Below are positions 45,246 to 56,745 of a stretch of DNA of 64,000 nucleotides, piece by piece. Position numbers and translations under genes: made by a program. Position 1 is the first letter of the stretch; each line of letters starts with the position of its first letter. This stretch comes from Brachycybe producta (taxonomy: Eukaryota; Arthropoda; Diplopoda; Playtdesmida; Andrognathidae), in the NCBI GenBank assembly GCA_036925085.1, contig JAUPFP010000023.1, positions 921,713 through 985,712 on the forward strand, written 5' to 3'. Under the pieces are notes generated by a model that made no database searches, had not been told where the DNA came from, and was given only the letters and a program-made list of their open reading frames with translations.

Positions 45246-45769
45246 AGCTGATTTTCGAACTCTGATAATAATGTCTTTCAGAAGAGCAAAATGAAGAGAA
45301 ACTTTAAAGTGTTTTAAAAATTAGAAAGGTAGCTCCAGGGCTGGACTGGCTAGTGGTTGGCCCCACCGGCTATGAAATTGTGTTGGCCCCATTTTTTAAT
45401 TTATTTATTTTTGGCCCCCATTTTCTTTTGGCCCCCAATTGACCGGCGATCGCCGGTCAGCCGGCCGGGCCAGTCCGGGCCTGGGTAGCTCAACCACTTA
45501 AAAAGTATTTTCATGTTTGATATCTTTCAAAATAAACTTTTTATAGATAATAAAAAATATCGTCTGCTTAGCATAGTCTGCTTTAAGTCCATTTTCAAAC
45601 TGACATAAAAAGCTGATTTTAAAAGATCATCAACAAGAAAATATCTTTAAGTGCTTGAGCTGCCCTTCTAGTTTCTAAAACACTTTCCAGTTTCTCCTCA
45701 TTTTGCACGGGAATGACAGAATAAATCAAGAGTTCGCGAGAGGTGTTTAAACTTTAAAACCACGTTAAA
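45246..45769. mobile_element. Family A foldback element split by a hAT-type MITE
   Basis: The left part gctgattttcgaactctgat, gtgttttaaaaattagaaag and ggtagctc is interrupted at 45336 and resumes at 45484 with ggtagctcaaccacttaaaa, aaaataaactttttatagat and cccttctagtttctaaaaca. Confidence 0.8.
45336..45483. mobile_element. hAT-type MITE with perfect 8-bp target duplication
   Basis: 148 bp. The left terminus cagggctggactggctagtg and the right terminus gccgggccagtccgggcctg are inverted repeats beginning CAGG. Both flanks read ggtagctc (45328-45335, 45484-45491), the 8-bp duplication of hAT transposons. The interior is GC-rich with ggcccc blocks and the palindrome gaccggcgatcgccggtc, unlike the surrounding AT-rich DNA. 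Confidence 0.93.
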
Positions 45770-46563
45770 CAATTTTCAATTTAAAAAAATCAATTTAAAT
45801 TTAGCTCCTGGTTATTGGCAATTTTTAAATCAAGACGACAAATCTCAAGCAGATAATTACAGACCCGTGTTATTTAAAAAAAAACCTCGGTAGTTTGCAT
45901 GGTCATCGGGGCATATTATATATTTCACCTCAATAAATTTAAATCACCTCAAATATTCTGTGTCAGGACTTCTGACATTGCATCTTATCAGCTGTTGTAC
46001 CAGAACACATTTGCAATTAATTGTCCGCTTTTTACATTGTCGTGGTTATGAGGGCAAATGCAATTTGGATGCTGCATTTGAACTCGTGTCCTTCTGCCAC
46101 ACACCACAAAGACCTTTACGGCCGCTTGTAGAGTATTTTTTTTTCTTCAAATTTCAAATTCAAACTCTCCTCCATACAACCGAGTGGTTTATTTGTCTCT
46201 TATGTATTTTATAAATGGGCCATTCACCTCTTTCCTGGTGAAGAAGACCTTTCCAGGAAGAATTGTATCGATTTGTAGACCGAGTACTACATCACACACA
46301 CATGTACATGTAGTTTCATTGTGTTAAAATATACAGTATGTGTGTTACTGTCAATCTGCGGAATCAGTCAACCTGTAAAACAACCAACATGCTAGTGAAT
46401 TTGCAAAATTCAACACTTAAAATGTATTGAATTTTGTAGATTCACTTGCAGCTTTGGTGGTTTTGTTAAGATTGTCTAGGCAATATGCAGATTATGCACT
46501 ACACATGTGTATGTGCGTGTTTTCCTTTGCGTGTGCGTTTTCCTCTATTTGCATTTTCCACTG

Positions 46564-46768
46564 ACAGGCAATTATAAATCGTTATAAACAGAAGTTGGCT
46601 CCGCCCTTTTTATGACGAACGCAACTTCTAATTGGTTGGCTATGTAGTCTGACGTCAGATGCTCCGCCCTTTTCAACGTCGAACCACACAACAAACCAAT
46701 TAGATGTTGCCGGTCGTCATAAAAAGGGCGGAGCCAACTTCTGTTCGTCCCGATTTCTAATTGCCTGT
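46564..46768. mobile_element. Palindromic MITE with 9-bp target duplication (family M), copy 4
   Basis: Starts acaggcaattataaatcgtt, ends cccgatttctaattgcctgt, with the perfect 9-bp duplication tttccactg at 46555-46563 and 46769-46777. The interior is as in copy 1: ggctccgccctttttatgac, gtctgacgtcagatgctccg, gaccacacaacaaaccaatt-like. The minus-strand ORF across it is a by-product. Confidence 0.92.
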
Positions 46769-47222
46769 TTTCCACTGTGTGTGCGTTTTCCTCTGTTTGT
46801 TCGTTTTTTTTTTTTGTCTCTGTGTAAACGTATTCCTTTTCTGGGTGTGTGTGTAGGTGTTTTCTGCGTTTGTCTGTATCCATTTACCCTGTAGTCATTG
46901 CACAATGCACATTAATCAATAATGTAATTTATTTAAGAACATATTCACATTAGTAAAGCAACCATCTCTTCACTTAATCATTCAAGCATCATATTTTAAT
47001 TAACATGATTCTTGAAATATTTTACGTAGTGTTTCTTTCTCTGTTTTTTAGTGTTCGGTGTTAACAATTGTAGCATCCATCCATCCCATCATTGATCATC
47101 ATCATACACTTTTTTCATTTTAAATTACTTATTTTGCATTAATTCAAGAAGAAAACTTTGTACTTGAAATACTGAACCCTCTTTGCAATTTTTTTTTAAA
47201 TTGAAATACCCTTTTCGAGTTA

Positions 47223-47515
47223 TACCTTGTACATACACATGAGTTAAATGAATTCAAATTAAATGTGTTTAGGTGAATTATACGGAATCCAGTTAAGGAC
47301 ATGAACACCAAATAAAAATTAACTTTATTATTAATATTTTAAAATTGAAATACTAAATCAATATTTTAATGTCAATAGTTTATATTTTATTTTGAAGTAT
47401 TAACTCAACATTTTCAGATAATTGACAGAATAAATTGAATGCGATAATATTGTTTGTTTGCCCTTCACAGGAGGCTCCGTAGAACACGTTTATTATTTAA
47501 ATGCATTTAAATTAT
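47223..47515 (+). repeat. Family D repeat, copy 1
   Basis: Starts ataccttgtacatacacatg then agttaaatgaattcaaatt; continues gtgaattatacggaatccag then ttaaggacatgaac; ends tatttaaatgcatttaaatt. It shares this order with copies at 49340, 49927 (reverse) and 53912. Non-coding. Confidence 0.8.
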
Positions 47516-47888
47516 CAGGTGTCTACTAGGTATTAGTTTCCTTCATAAATTATTATTATTGCTTTAGTTTGAAAATGACTTTCAGTGAAGTAAACAGTGA
47601 TTGCCTCCCATTAAGGGGCACACACACGATCTTCATTTCTTTTATAACATTTTCTTTTGTTTTATTTTGTTTCTTGTTGCTTTAAAAATATATATATATT
47701 TCACGCCAAATACACCTCTACTACTAAAGAGTTTTTCAATGGTTTTTAATCGCATATTTTATATATAAAACCATTGATTTTTTTTGTTGTTGTTTTTACT
47801 AATTTAGTCTCCAACACTAGAAAGAAGAAAAAAAAAAGATCCGAGTTTAACTTTCTCTCTCGTTTAAAATTTCTCATTGATCGGTTAG

Positions 47889-48044
47889 GAAAACTATGGA
47901 CTGCTCCCGAACTATTGCGCATGCCCAATCCTCCTCTGGAGGGAACACAAAAAGGCGATGTGTATTCGTTTGCCATCATCGTTCATGAGATAGTCTTTCG
48001 TCAAGGACCATTTTACTTGGAAAACCTCGACCTCACACCGCAAG
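47889..48044 (+). CDS. Receptor guanylate cyclase exon 11: kinase-homology C-lobe
   Basis: Encodes (R)[40 protein letters not shown] and [11 protein letters not shown]. The pattern matches [36 protein letters not shown]. The split Arg codon (C+GA) joins exon 10 in phase across an intron of 18.2 kb. The acceptor is ggttag ending at 47888, with a rather weak pyrimidine tract; the donor is gtaaat from 48045, phase 1. The next exon should begin with the family motif E-I-(I/V)-x-R-V and was not found with confidence in the remaining 16 kb. Confidence 0.96.
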
Positions 48045-48748
48045 GTAAATCAACAAAATCTTCCTCTCTTTCACTGTTTCTCTCTCTCTCTCTCATATAT
48101 ATATGTTAGAAAATGTTCAACGTTTTTATGTGTATCTGTGTGTAAATTTTGTGGTTTTTCTCAACATGTGTTTTTTTGTACAATTCATCTTATCTTCAAG
48201 TTATTGACTATTTTATCTCTTAGTGTTGTGTTGTGTGTTAAGGGGAGGCTGAAAAATAAGGCGAGAGAAAGAAAAAAAGAAGAGAGAAAAAGTGGGCCTG
48301 TTTTCGATCTCACTCCTTTTTATTATGTGTATGTGAGAGAGAGTCTAGTAGTATTTTTATTGGTGGTTTTTGTTTATCCGCGGCCGTTTCTTGTTTACAT
48401 TTTTCATCCATTTTTTTTGACTATATAACATACAACCACATGAACCATATCAAGTCAGTTTTTTTTTTCCAGACATAACTAAAGCCAATAACTTAATACA
48501 AACCTTATCTTGGTGTTAAGAAATTTTCATCAAAAATAAATAACTCCACTCTCTCTTTGTGTGATTCACACTTAATCATCATCATCATCATAACTGTTTT
48601 TTAAAAAAAGCTTAAGTGTAATTAAGTAACTTTGTAAGACAAAAGAAGGTTCAACAGTTATAAGTGGAAAATCGAGATTGAGGAAGAAGAAGAAGAAAAA
48701 AAAAATCTTAATTTAATTAATTATCAGTAAAAACAAAAAAAAATCAAA

Positions 48749-48917
48749 ATGTCAGTTCAAAAAACAGAACTTATTTGTGCTGTCAAACCAAACACAGTTG
48801 TGAATTTAGCTGAAGGAAGACATCATACGTCAAAATGTTCAGTTGACTGCAATTATTGTAACAAGACTCAAGAAGAGCAACAACAACACCAACAACAAAA
48901 ATTGCAACAAGGAAAAA
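48749..48917 (+). CDS. Hypothetical coding exon, 56 codons, ends at a splice donor (speculative)
   Basis: I do not recognise this protein. From ATG at 48749 the frame reads MSVQKTELICAVKPNTVVNL, AEGRHHTSKCSVDCNYCNKT and QEEQQQHQQQKLQQGK, with a small Cys cluster (CSVDCNYC) and a Gln-rich tail. At 48918 it meets a consensus donor, gtaagt, in phase 1. Upstream is a purine-rich A/T sequence that could be a 5' leader (caaaatgtc around the ATG). Codon choice is unlike the simple repeats nearby. It could be the first exon of a nested or neighbouring gene, or a chance frame. The acceptor partner is unknown. Confidence 0.3.
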
Positions 48918-49339
48918 GTAAGTCCAACAAAACCAAAATTGATCCAATGGTCAAAGTCAATGAGAAAACTGTCCATCATTTTTTTTTTGTCGTAAAATTG
49001 GAAAAAAAAAAATAGAAACCCCCCCCCCCCCCCCCCAACCCAACAAACTTCTAGAAAAAAGAAATTTCCCAAATTTGATAGCTGTGTGTGAGCTTTATTA
49101 GAGATGGTGGGTCAACAATATCGTCAATTGAAATGAAATTTACTTGTCGGTAAACCAAAAAAAAATGTTGCTCAGTTTACTTTAGTAAATTGTCATTTCA
49201 ATATTTCTCAAGAGTAAACTTGAGATTTTACAAGAAAAAAACAATCACGTAAAATAGGAAGGGCTTTAGAAGCCATGAGGAATAAGTGACAAAAACAATG
49301 TTCTGGGAGTAAATTGGGTTTCAAAGCAAGAGTCTAATA

Positions 49340-49927
49340 CTTTGTACACACATGAACTAAATGAATTCAAATTAAATGTGTACAGGTGAATTATACGGAA
49401 TCCAGTTAAGGACATAAACCCAAATAAAAATTGAAATACTAAATCAATAGTTTTTTTATAATATATATCATATTTAAGTAATAAGACAATATTTTGAGAT
49501 TATTAAACTGAATAAATTGAATTCGACAACATATTGTCCCCATTTGCCCTTCACAGGGCTCTGTAGAACGTGTTTAATATTTAAATGCATTTAACTGTGT
49601 GTGTACAAGGTGTAATACCTAGTACACACCTCATAATTTAAATGCATTTAAATAATAAACGTGTTCTACAGAGCCCTGTGAAGAGCAAACAAACAATATG
49701 CCGTCGAATTCAATTTATTCAGTTAATAATCTCAAAATATTATTGAGTTAATACTTATATAATATATAAACTATTGACATTAAAATATTGATTTAGTATT
49801 TCAATTTAAAATATTAATAATAAAGTCAATTTTTATTTGGTTCATGTCCTTAACTGGATTCCGTATAATTCACCTAAACACATTTAATTTGAATTCATTT
49901 AACTCATGTGTGTACAGTACAAGGTAT
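49340..49927. repeat. Family D repeats, copies 2 and 3 in tail-to-tail inversion
   Basis: 49340-49605 is a direct copy (tttgtacacacatgaactaa ... ttcacagggctctgtagaac ... gcatttaactgtgtgtg). 49620-49927 is an inverted copy (aaatgcatttaaataataaa ... ttctacagagccctgtgaag ... aactcatgtgtgtacag). Together they form a palindrome of nearly 590 bp with a short centre at gtaatacctagtac. Confidence 0.85.
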
Positions 49928-50204
49928 AAGAGAGACTTCCATAAACTACAATGTTATTGTATTACATGTTGACATGCTATGTATGAAGTACCAATGCGCA
50001 GCTTTTTTTTTTTTTTCTTCATGAAATTCTAAAGAATTTGGCGGATAAAATAGCCATAAAATTCTTTATAAATTCATTGACGAAATGTGCTTATTTTATT
50101 AAAAAAAAGTGTCACTTATCCCGCTTGGCTTCCAAACCCCTCTCAAAAAACCCCCGAAATTACTTTCTCGAACATCGATCGAGTCAACCAACTAGTTGAA
50201 ATAA

Positions 50205-51110
50205 AATGTGTGCACCTGATTGCGTCTGTGTGTTTTAGTGTTTCCAACTTCCGCATTTGTGCGTGCTTTTGATTTCCAGGTAATTTCTTCAGTGCGTATA
50301 ATGTGTGTGTGTGTATGCAACTCTTTATCATTAGTGTGCGTGTTCGTGCATTTCTTCCAAGTGTTGAGCGTATTTTATTCGTTTATTCATGTGTGGCTTG
50401 GTGTTTTCTTTTCCGTATATATCTTTCCAATTTCAGCGTGTGCGCATGTTTTTATGAGTGTTTCGTACACGTGCGTGTTTTCTGAATGTTTAATGTTTTT
50501 TTTGCATTTTTAACTATTTGCACGTGCTTGTTTTTCGTGTGTGTGCGCGCGCGCGTGCGTTTCTTCCATATATGTACTTATTACATGTGTTTCTCTTCCG
50601 CGCGCATGTTTGTTACCGTCATTGTCGTTTTAGTTGTGTTTTCTGAGTGTTTCTGATGATTGTGTATGTGTGCACTCACGTTTTCAGTATGTTTTTATGC
50701 TTTCACTTCCGTGCGTTCACATTTTTTTTTTTTGTATGTTTTCGACATGCTTTTATGCTTTCCCATTCTTGAGTGCGCTAGCTGTGCTTCATCCATATGT
50801 GTGCACTTGTGTTTTATATACGTTTTGCATGCTTTTCCGAATGTTCACAATTATTGTGTTTCTTCTTCTTCCGTGTGTGTGTGGGTGGGTGGTTCCAACT
50901 GTCGTGTGTGTATTTCTCCGAGTTTCCCTCTGTTTATGTGACCATGAGTGTGTGTTATGTGTGAATGAGTGTTTAGTTTACGTGTCCTTAACTTGAATGT
51001 GTGTTTTCGTGGATCCTGGTATGTGTGTATCTTTTTCCATCAATCCGATATCTTATTGGAATCTTAAATGTTTCAGTCTTGAGTTGTGTGTTTGTATCTG
51101 TGTGTCAATA
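50205..51110. repeat. GT-rich, strand-asymmetric degenerate repeat tract
   Basis: About 900 bp on the + strand is dominated by t and g, with recurring gtgtgcgtg, gtgcatttcttcca, ttttctgagtgttt and atgcttttcc motifs, and a (CG)/(TG) stretch at 50539-50560. C on this strand is mostly in cttcc or cgtg. The overlapping Cys/Val/Phe-rich reading frames are translations of this bias. It is probably an old degenerated minisatellite. Confidence 0.65.
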
Positions 51111-51163
51111 GTCCTAGAATATTTCGTAACTTGTCAGTTTCAATTTTCAACCAAACACCTTTC

Positions 51164-51544
51164 AAACACCTTTCGTTTGCCCCGCCCTTTTATGAGGAAC
51201 AACAACTTCTAATTGGTTTGTTATTTGGTCTGACGTCCCATTCCCCACCCTTTTTAATTTCTAATTGGTTGATATTTGGTCTGACGCTCATAAAAGGGCG
51301 GGGCAAACAACTGTATGCTGCTGAGCACCCTTGCCTGTTAGCTGAACCATGAAAACGGAATGAACAGAAGTTGGCTCCGCCCTTTTTATGACGAGCGGCA
51401 ACTTTTAATTGGTTTGTTGTGTGGTTCGACATTGAAAAGGGCGGAGCATGTGACGTCAGACTACATAACCAACCAATTAGAAGTTGCGTTCGTCATAACA
51501 AGGGCGGAGCCAACTTCTGTTCATCCCGTTTTCTAATTGCCTGT
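51164..51544. mobile_element. Two adjacent family M-type palindromes
   Basis: The first, about 51164-51338, has gtttgccccgcccttttatg and its inverse ataaaagggcggggcaaaca, ending cccttgcctgt. The second, about 51345-51544, has gaacagaagttggctccgcc and its inverse ggagccaacttctgttcatc, ending ttctaattgcctgt. Its left terminal 10 bp are degraded. Both are followed by ttagc, so the second may have inserted at the end of the first. Confidence 0.7.
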
Positions 51545-52849
51545 TAGCAGAGAGAACAAGCAACCATTGTGTCAGCAATCACTTGATTGTCACGTGGTCA
51601 TGATTTGGTTGCTGGTTGCTCGCTAATTTGATTCCCTAATTTGCGCCGGGTCGTAGCAATTACGAATGTGGTGTTATTTAATTTATAAGTCGTATCCATT
51701 ACTAATAAAAAAGGCATTAAAACCGGAACTTCCGAAATCAGGGTTACGTTTCCTTTTCTCGGAAGAAAGAATATTTGTTAGATAAGAAAAGATTCTGACA
51801 ATTTTTCTTAAGTTCAACGGAGGAGTTCCATTTAAACTCTTTAATCCATGTTCATTCATGAGTTTTATTAGTATTATGGAGCACATTCCTTTTAACCCCG
51901 GGACATTTTAAGTTTTCCTGACACACTCTCTCCCTCTCACACACCCACGCATACAATATTATTCCCACCCACACGTACTAACACTAGCTCTTCTTTAACC
52001 ACCCACCCACCTCAAACAAAACCCCATTTTCTGTCTTCTTTTGTATCTAGAATTTCACTCAACAAAATTAAATACATAAAAAACCATAAATTCATTTGAA
52101 AACACAAATATTTCCATAATTTTATGTAACAACGTCACACAGGTCATTTAAATAAATAAACAAAGGGTCATTAAATTATATTAAATTATGACGTCATCAT
52201 CTCTCGTCCTCTCCTCTCGGCTCGGCTCATAATCACCATGATCATCGCCGCCATCCATACAATCGAATACAAGATCGTTAATTGGAAGGTCAAAACAGGA
52301 CTTTTATTATTGCTTCCATTGAGAAACCTTGACATACATATATATAAAAAGCATTATGCCAATAAAATAAGCTATTTCGTCCCTACATTAGTGAAGCTCT
52401 TATTATTTTGAAAAATCTGATCCGATTATTTCATTCTTTTTCTTTCGGAAGCTAAACATAAATCTCAAATGCTCTCTCTCCCTCCCTCTCCTCCCCCCCC
52501 CCCCCTCTTCCCTCTTAATAACGATCTAGATATTACAACAAGAGAATAACGAAAGTAGACATGAAGATAATTGTTTGAATCTACGTTATTGTTGAATACA
52601 GGTGAACCAAAATGTCGCCAACACTATTCAGCAGTGGTAAAACGCCATATTGGATTGCCCTCTCACCTTTATAAACTCATAACTTATAAACATAACAAAC
52701 AGCATGTTGGTGTGTAGGAAAAATCAACATAAAAAATCAAGTTGTCCGTCATTTTTCGAAATCATTTCGAAAAAAAAACAAAACATACGATTAGAATGGA
52801 GTCTGATGTATCGATTATAATCGCAGTACAGTGTAGTATGTATAGAGAC

Positions 52850-53425
52850 CACAAATGCGCGATCTCACGAGGACGACATTGACGCGATTTTCCGCTACCT
52901 GAAGCTGTTTTCCAATCACATTATAACAACGTGAAGCTATTAGTAGTGGTGCCGCGACTTGTTATAGTGACCTAAAGCTTTTCCACTGACAGTTACTTCA
53001 AGGAGCGAGCGCGATTTGCGAAATGCGACTGCAGTCTTTCGCGACTATAGTCACGTTCGCGCCCCACCATCATTTCTGGCAGGTCGTTGTTGCGCGACTC
53101 GCGATTGTTAGTCGTGAGTTAACTTTCCTGTTGTTCAGATCATTTTATCAAAACGACTGCGACGAGACTGCTCGTCCGAACAGTATAGTCGCAATCGCAC
53201 AGTAGAGACGCTGGTCGCGCATCCTGGTCGCATTCGTGTCAAACGAACTTCTCAGATAGAGTCTATAGAACTATTGAATTAAGTCCAGTCGTTTGGTCGC
53301 CAGGTTGCAGTCGCCGTTTCACTCACGCCGGTCAAATCGTAGGGAATTCCACCTTCAGGCGGCAGTTGCCAGTCGTTTTGCATTCAGCCAATCATGAGAC
53401 ATAATTAGTTCACGAACAGACCTGT
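52850..53425. mobile_element. CG-richer foldback-like element
   Basis: Repeated gcgcgactcgcgatt, gtcgcaatcgcac, ctggtcgcgcatcc, gcgatttgcgaaatgcgact motifs occur in both orientations. It is the only CG-dense stretch for kilobases. Clear termini were not identified. The ORF at 53023-53205 has no recognised similarity. Confidence 0.4.
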
Positions 53426-53911
53426 CGATTAGGTTGCGCGGAAAGCACATAATAAGGTGAAAATACTGTAATGTGTAGCTCGTACAGATGCTAATAACCT
53501 GCACCTCGTATAAAATCAACTAATAGACAGTTATTAATATTAGACCAAAGTTAAGGAAAAAAAAACGATCTCTAACTTTTCAGTAAAAGGAAAAAAAATG
53601 TACGTTTGACTCACTTTTTAGTTGTTTTGTTGATCCACAGATGAAAAACAATCGATGAATAACTTTAAACACGTTCCGTTTTTTTAAAAATAGACACTTT
53701 CGCACTTCAAAATTGTCCATTTTCCGCAACAGCACTTCAGAAAACGAAACAGAACTTATGACTTCCGATACATTTTCCCGCCTAAATGAAAAAGGAAGTG
53801 CGTCACTGTCCTTAGCATTAGAGGACTTGGAGTCATCGTCATACATTTCGTAGCGCCATCTATTGTGTAAACATAAACAATCTATAAGCCGTTCACTATT
53901 GGATTCTAATA

Positions 53912-54205
53912 CCTTGTACTTACACATGAGCTAAATGAATTCAAATTAAATGTGTTTAGGTGAATTATACGGAATCCCGTTAAGGACATAAACCCAAATA
54001 AAAATTGACTTTATTATTAATATTTTAAATTGAAATACTAAATCAATATTTTGTCAAATAGTTTATACAATATATATTATATTTAAGTATTAACTCAATA
54101 TTTTGAGATTATTAACTGAATAAATTGAATGTGACATATTGTCCGTTTGCCCTTCACAGGGCTCTGTAAAACGTGTTTAATATTTAAATGCATTTAACTG
54201 TGCAT
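53912..54205 (+). repeat. Family D repeat, copy 4
   Basis: Starts taccttgtacttacacatga then gctaaatgaattcaaatt; continues ttcacagggctctgtaaaac; ends atgcatttaactgtgcatgt. Downstream to about 54960 lies a region with atggcgcttcagcat, atagcgccatctagtgttt and ttgtcaacac motifs, some inverted, suggesting another old foldback. Confidence 0.75.
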
Positions 54206-55239
54206 GTGTGTTGACGGTATTAGGAAGTCGCCTAAAGACAATAGCAGCATAAAGATGACGCCAAGTCCAGGGGGTTTCAGCTCAATGGAGCTATGTGTTG
54301 ACAGCATGTAGGCCAATTATAGGCCAATTTCTGTAGTATCCCTAACGATCACTTGGTGGCACTAGAATCATGGCGCTTCAGCATAATTCTTCTATGAACT
54401 AAAGTTAGGACATGATTGGTAGGTTAGGACCACGCCCACGCAAAACTACACTCTGTAATTCAAATAGAATAAAGCTATTGCAACAACTGGCAGTTACAGG
54501 CTTACAGTGTTACATACACAGTTCACTAACTTCACTTATACATATGAGACAATATAACCAAAGAGAGTTGATATCAACTATTTGATATAACTATGGAGTA
54601 CCTGCTATCTGATAGAATTTCAAAAAGATTTCAGCATTATTCATTCATTTTCTAGTAATTTTGACTTTTATGTTTTTCCTGCACCACAAAACAAAGTCAA
54701 AATTAATAGAAAAAGGAATGAATAATGCTGAAATCCGTTTGAAATTCACTTCGTTCACATAAACATAAACATGGCGACCGGGACGAGGGGGGGAAGCTAG
54801 GTTATTGTTCTGACGTCATAATTATGATAGCGCCATCTAGTGTTTGTTAGGGACATTTACAATAGCGGCCATTTTTGTTGTCAACACTTTTTAACATGAG
54901 CTGAAACAACTATATATATAAGTGAACTGTGGCCAAGTCCTCTCTGATCAATGCTAGTCGTCACCGTAAATCACCAGTTACATATTCTGGAGTTATTAAA
55001 AATTACTAAATATTGTTTTCAAAATTATAAAAACGTCTTAAATATTTTTCAATTTTGTTGCTAATAATTAAAATTAAATAAAAAAATAAATTAATAACAG
55101 ATATGGATTATGTCTGTTTATTTAAAAAAAATTAATTAATTAGTTTTTATTTAATTTGAATTATTAGAAATAAAATTGAAAAATGTTTAAGACGTTTTTA
55201 TATTATAAATAGTGTTGAAAATATGACAAAAAGATTGGT

Positions 55240-55577
55240 TTATGAACAGCTGATTTTCGAAATCATGATTATTTTGTTTTTCAAAAGAAAAAATTAAGCA
55301 AAACTTGAATGTGTTTTAAAAACTAGAAAGGTAGCTCAAGGGTATTTTCATGTTATTTTTTTTTTTTCAAAATAGATAAAAAAAAAATTAAATAAATAGA
55401 TAAAAATTAAAAAAAAAACTAAATAAATAGATAACAATTATAAAAATAGCGTATGCTTAAAGTTGAGTCATTTTCAAACTAACAATAAAAAGTTTATTTT
55501 TAAAGATAGCAACATGAAAATACCATCAAGTAATTCAGCTATCCTTCTAGTTTCTAAAATACTTTCTAGTTTTTCTT
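55240..55577. mobile_element. Family A foldback element
   Basis: tgaacagctgattttcgaaa, ttttaaaaactagaaaggta, then inverted aaaaagtttatttttaaaga, gcaacatgaaaataccatca and atccttctagtttctaaaat. The centre is expanded by a local A-rich duplication (aataaatagataaaaatt repeated). Confidence 0.75.
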
Positions 55578-56540
55578 AAAAGTTTTAAAAAATGTACAAT
55601 AACTGAGGCCAGTCAATAGTCATACCTATCTATCTTATAACCTTGTCAAAGCAGGTTTATCACTTCGAGATTGTTCACATTACAGATGCATGTTATAGGA
55701 CTGTCATTGCATTATGATAGCATTTTGACAGTTATAGTCTAGTTATGACTAATAAATTCTGTAACCAATCCATAATGAATTCATGACAGGTTTGTAACCA
55801 ATGCCAATCATATGGTAATTACATATTTGCCCTTTTAACCTCAAAAGTCAAACCCTGTCCTTGTCAACATTGCAGATGTGAAAAATTCCTAATTATATAT
55901 TCCTATTTATGTCTTTTACAAGTTGTTACTTTACTATTACAGTGTATGCACCGTAGGTGCCATATTTAAATGAGCTAAAGAACATCGTATGATGACTATA
56001 GACCAGTTATGAGCATTATGATAGATTCATAACAAAATTTATCATACAAAATTATTGTGTAATTTGCTTTAGTGACTTTTACAAGGTTATGAACTAGATA
56101 TGACAATTTATTGCAATTTGTCAAAACTTTTTCAATTTCTTTAATGAACCCTCAGGATAATATGAGAAAATAATAGATAATAAGCAGTGACATCATAGGG
56201 TATGATTATCACAAATTTATGATTTGTTTCTGTAATGAGGCCCCAGAGTTCTAATGGCATTTGATGTGAAACAGCTGTTAGAAATAGGCCTATATCAATA
56301 AAAGAATAAATTTAGCTAAAAAAATATATCCAATAACTTTATACATCATAAACATTTTATGACAATTCCAAAATGTCAATGAATCTTGTGCTTTTTTTTT
56401 CAAATTTGCAACAAAAAATTGTTTACTTTTAAAAGTATGATTATGAAATGCTTTTTTATAAGTATCAATATGAAACGTCTTTAGCTAATTTGCTTTTAAG
56501 TTACTAATAAAAATTACATGAACAATTTTTTTTCTAAAAA

Positions 56541-56745
56541 TAAGGCCCAAATTAAAGAAATAATTTTACCACTTGCACTTCAACTCTCTAAGCAGAGTTT
56601 TAAACATAAAAATAAAACCTTTTGAAAGATAAACTCAATGAAAATAGAGGGGTTTTTTAAACTTTTTTCTATGTTGATACATTTTTCTGAGGGTTTAAGA
56701 TGAAATTCAAATGCTGTCCTTCTTGAATTTGGATGCAATATCTGC
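56541..56745. mobile_element. Foldback element with GGCCCAAATT termini
   Basis: The left end aaggcccaaattaaagaaat and the right region ccttcttgaatttggatgca are inverted relative to each other. Related to the larger element at 60594-61270. A solo left end (aaggcccaaatacaagaaat) is at about 58132. Confidence 0.5.

Noticed and set aside
46564..46768. Possible CRISPR-like series from recurrent cgatttctaattgcctg units
   Set aside because: Copies are dispersed, inverted within each unit and flanked by target duplications, and the host DNA is eukaryotic.
50220..51212. Cluster of Cys/Val/Phe-rich ORFs that could look like secreted peptides
   Set aside because: They follow the GT-rich degenerate repeat; composition changes with the repeat and no signal peptide or family motif holds.
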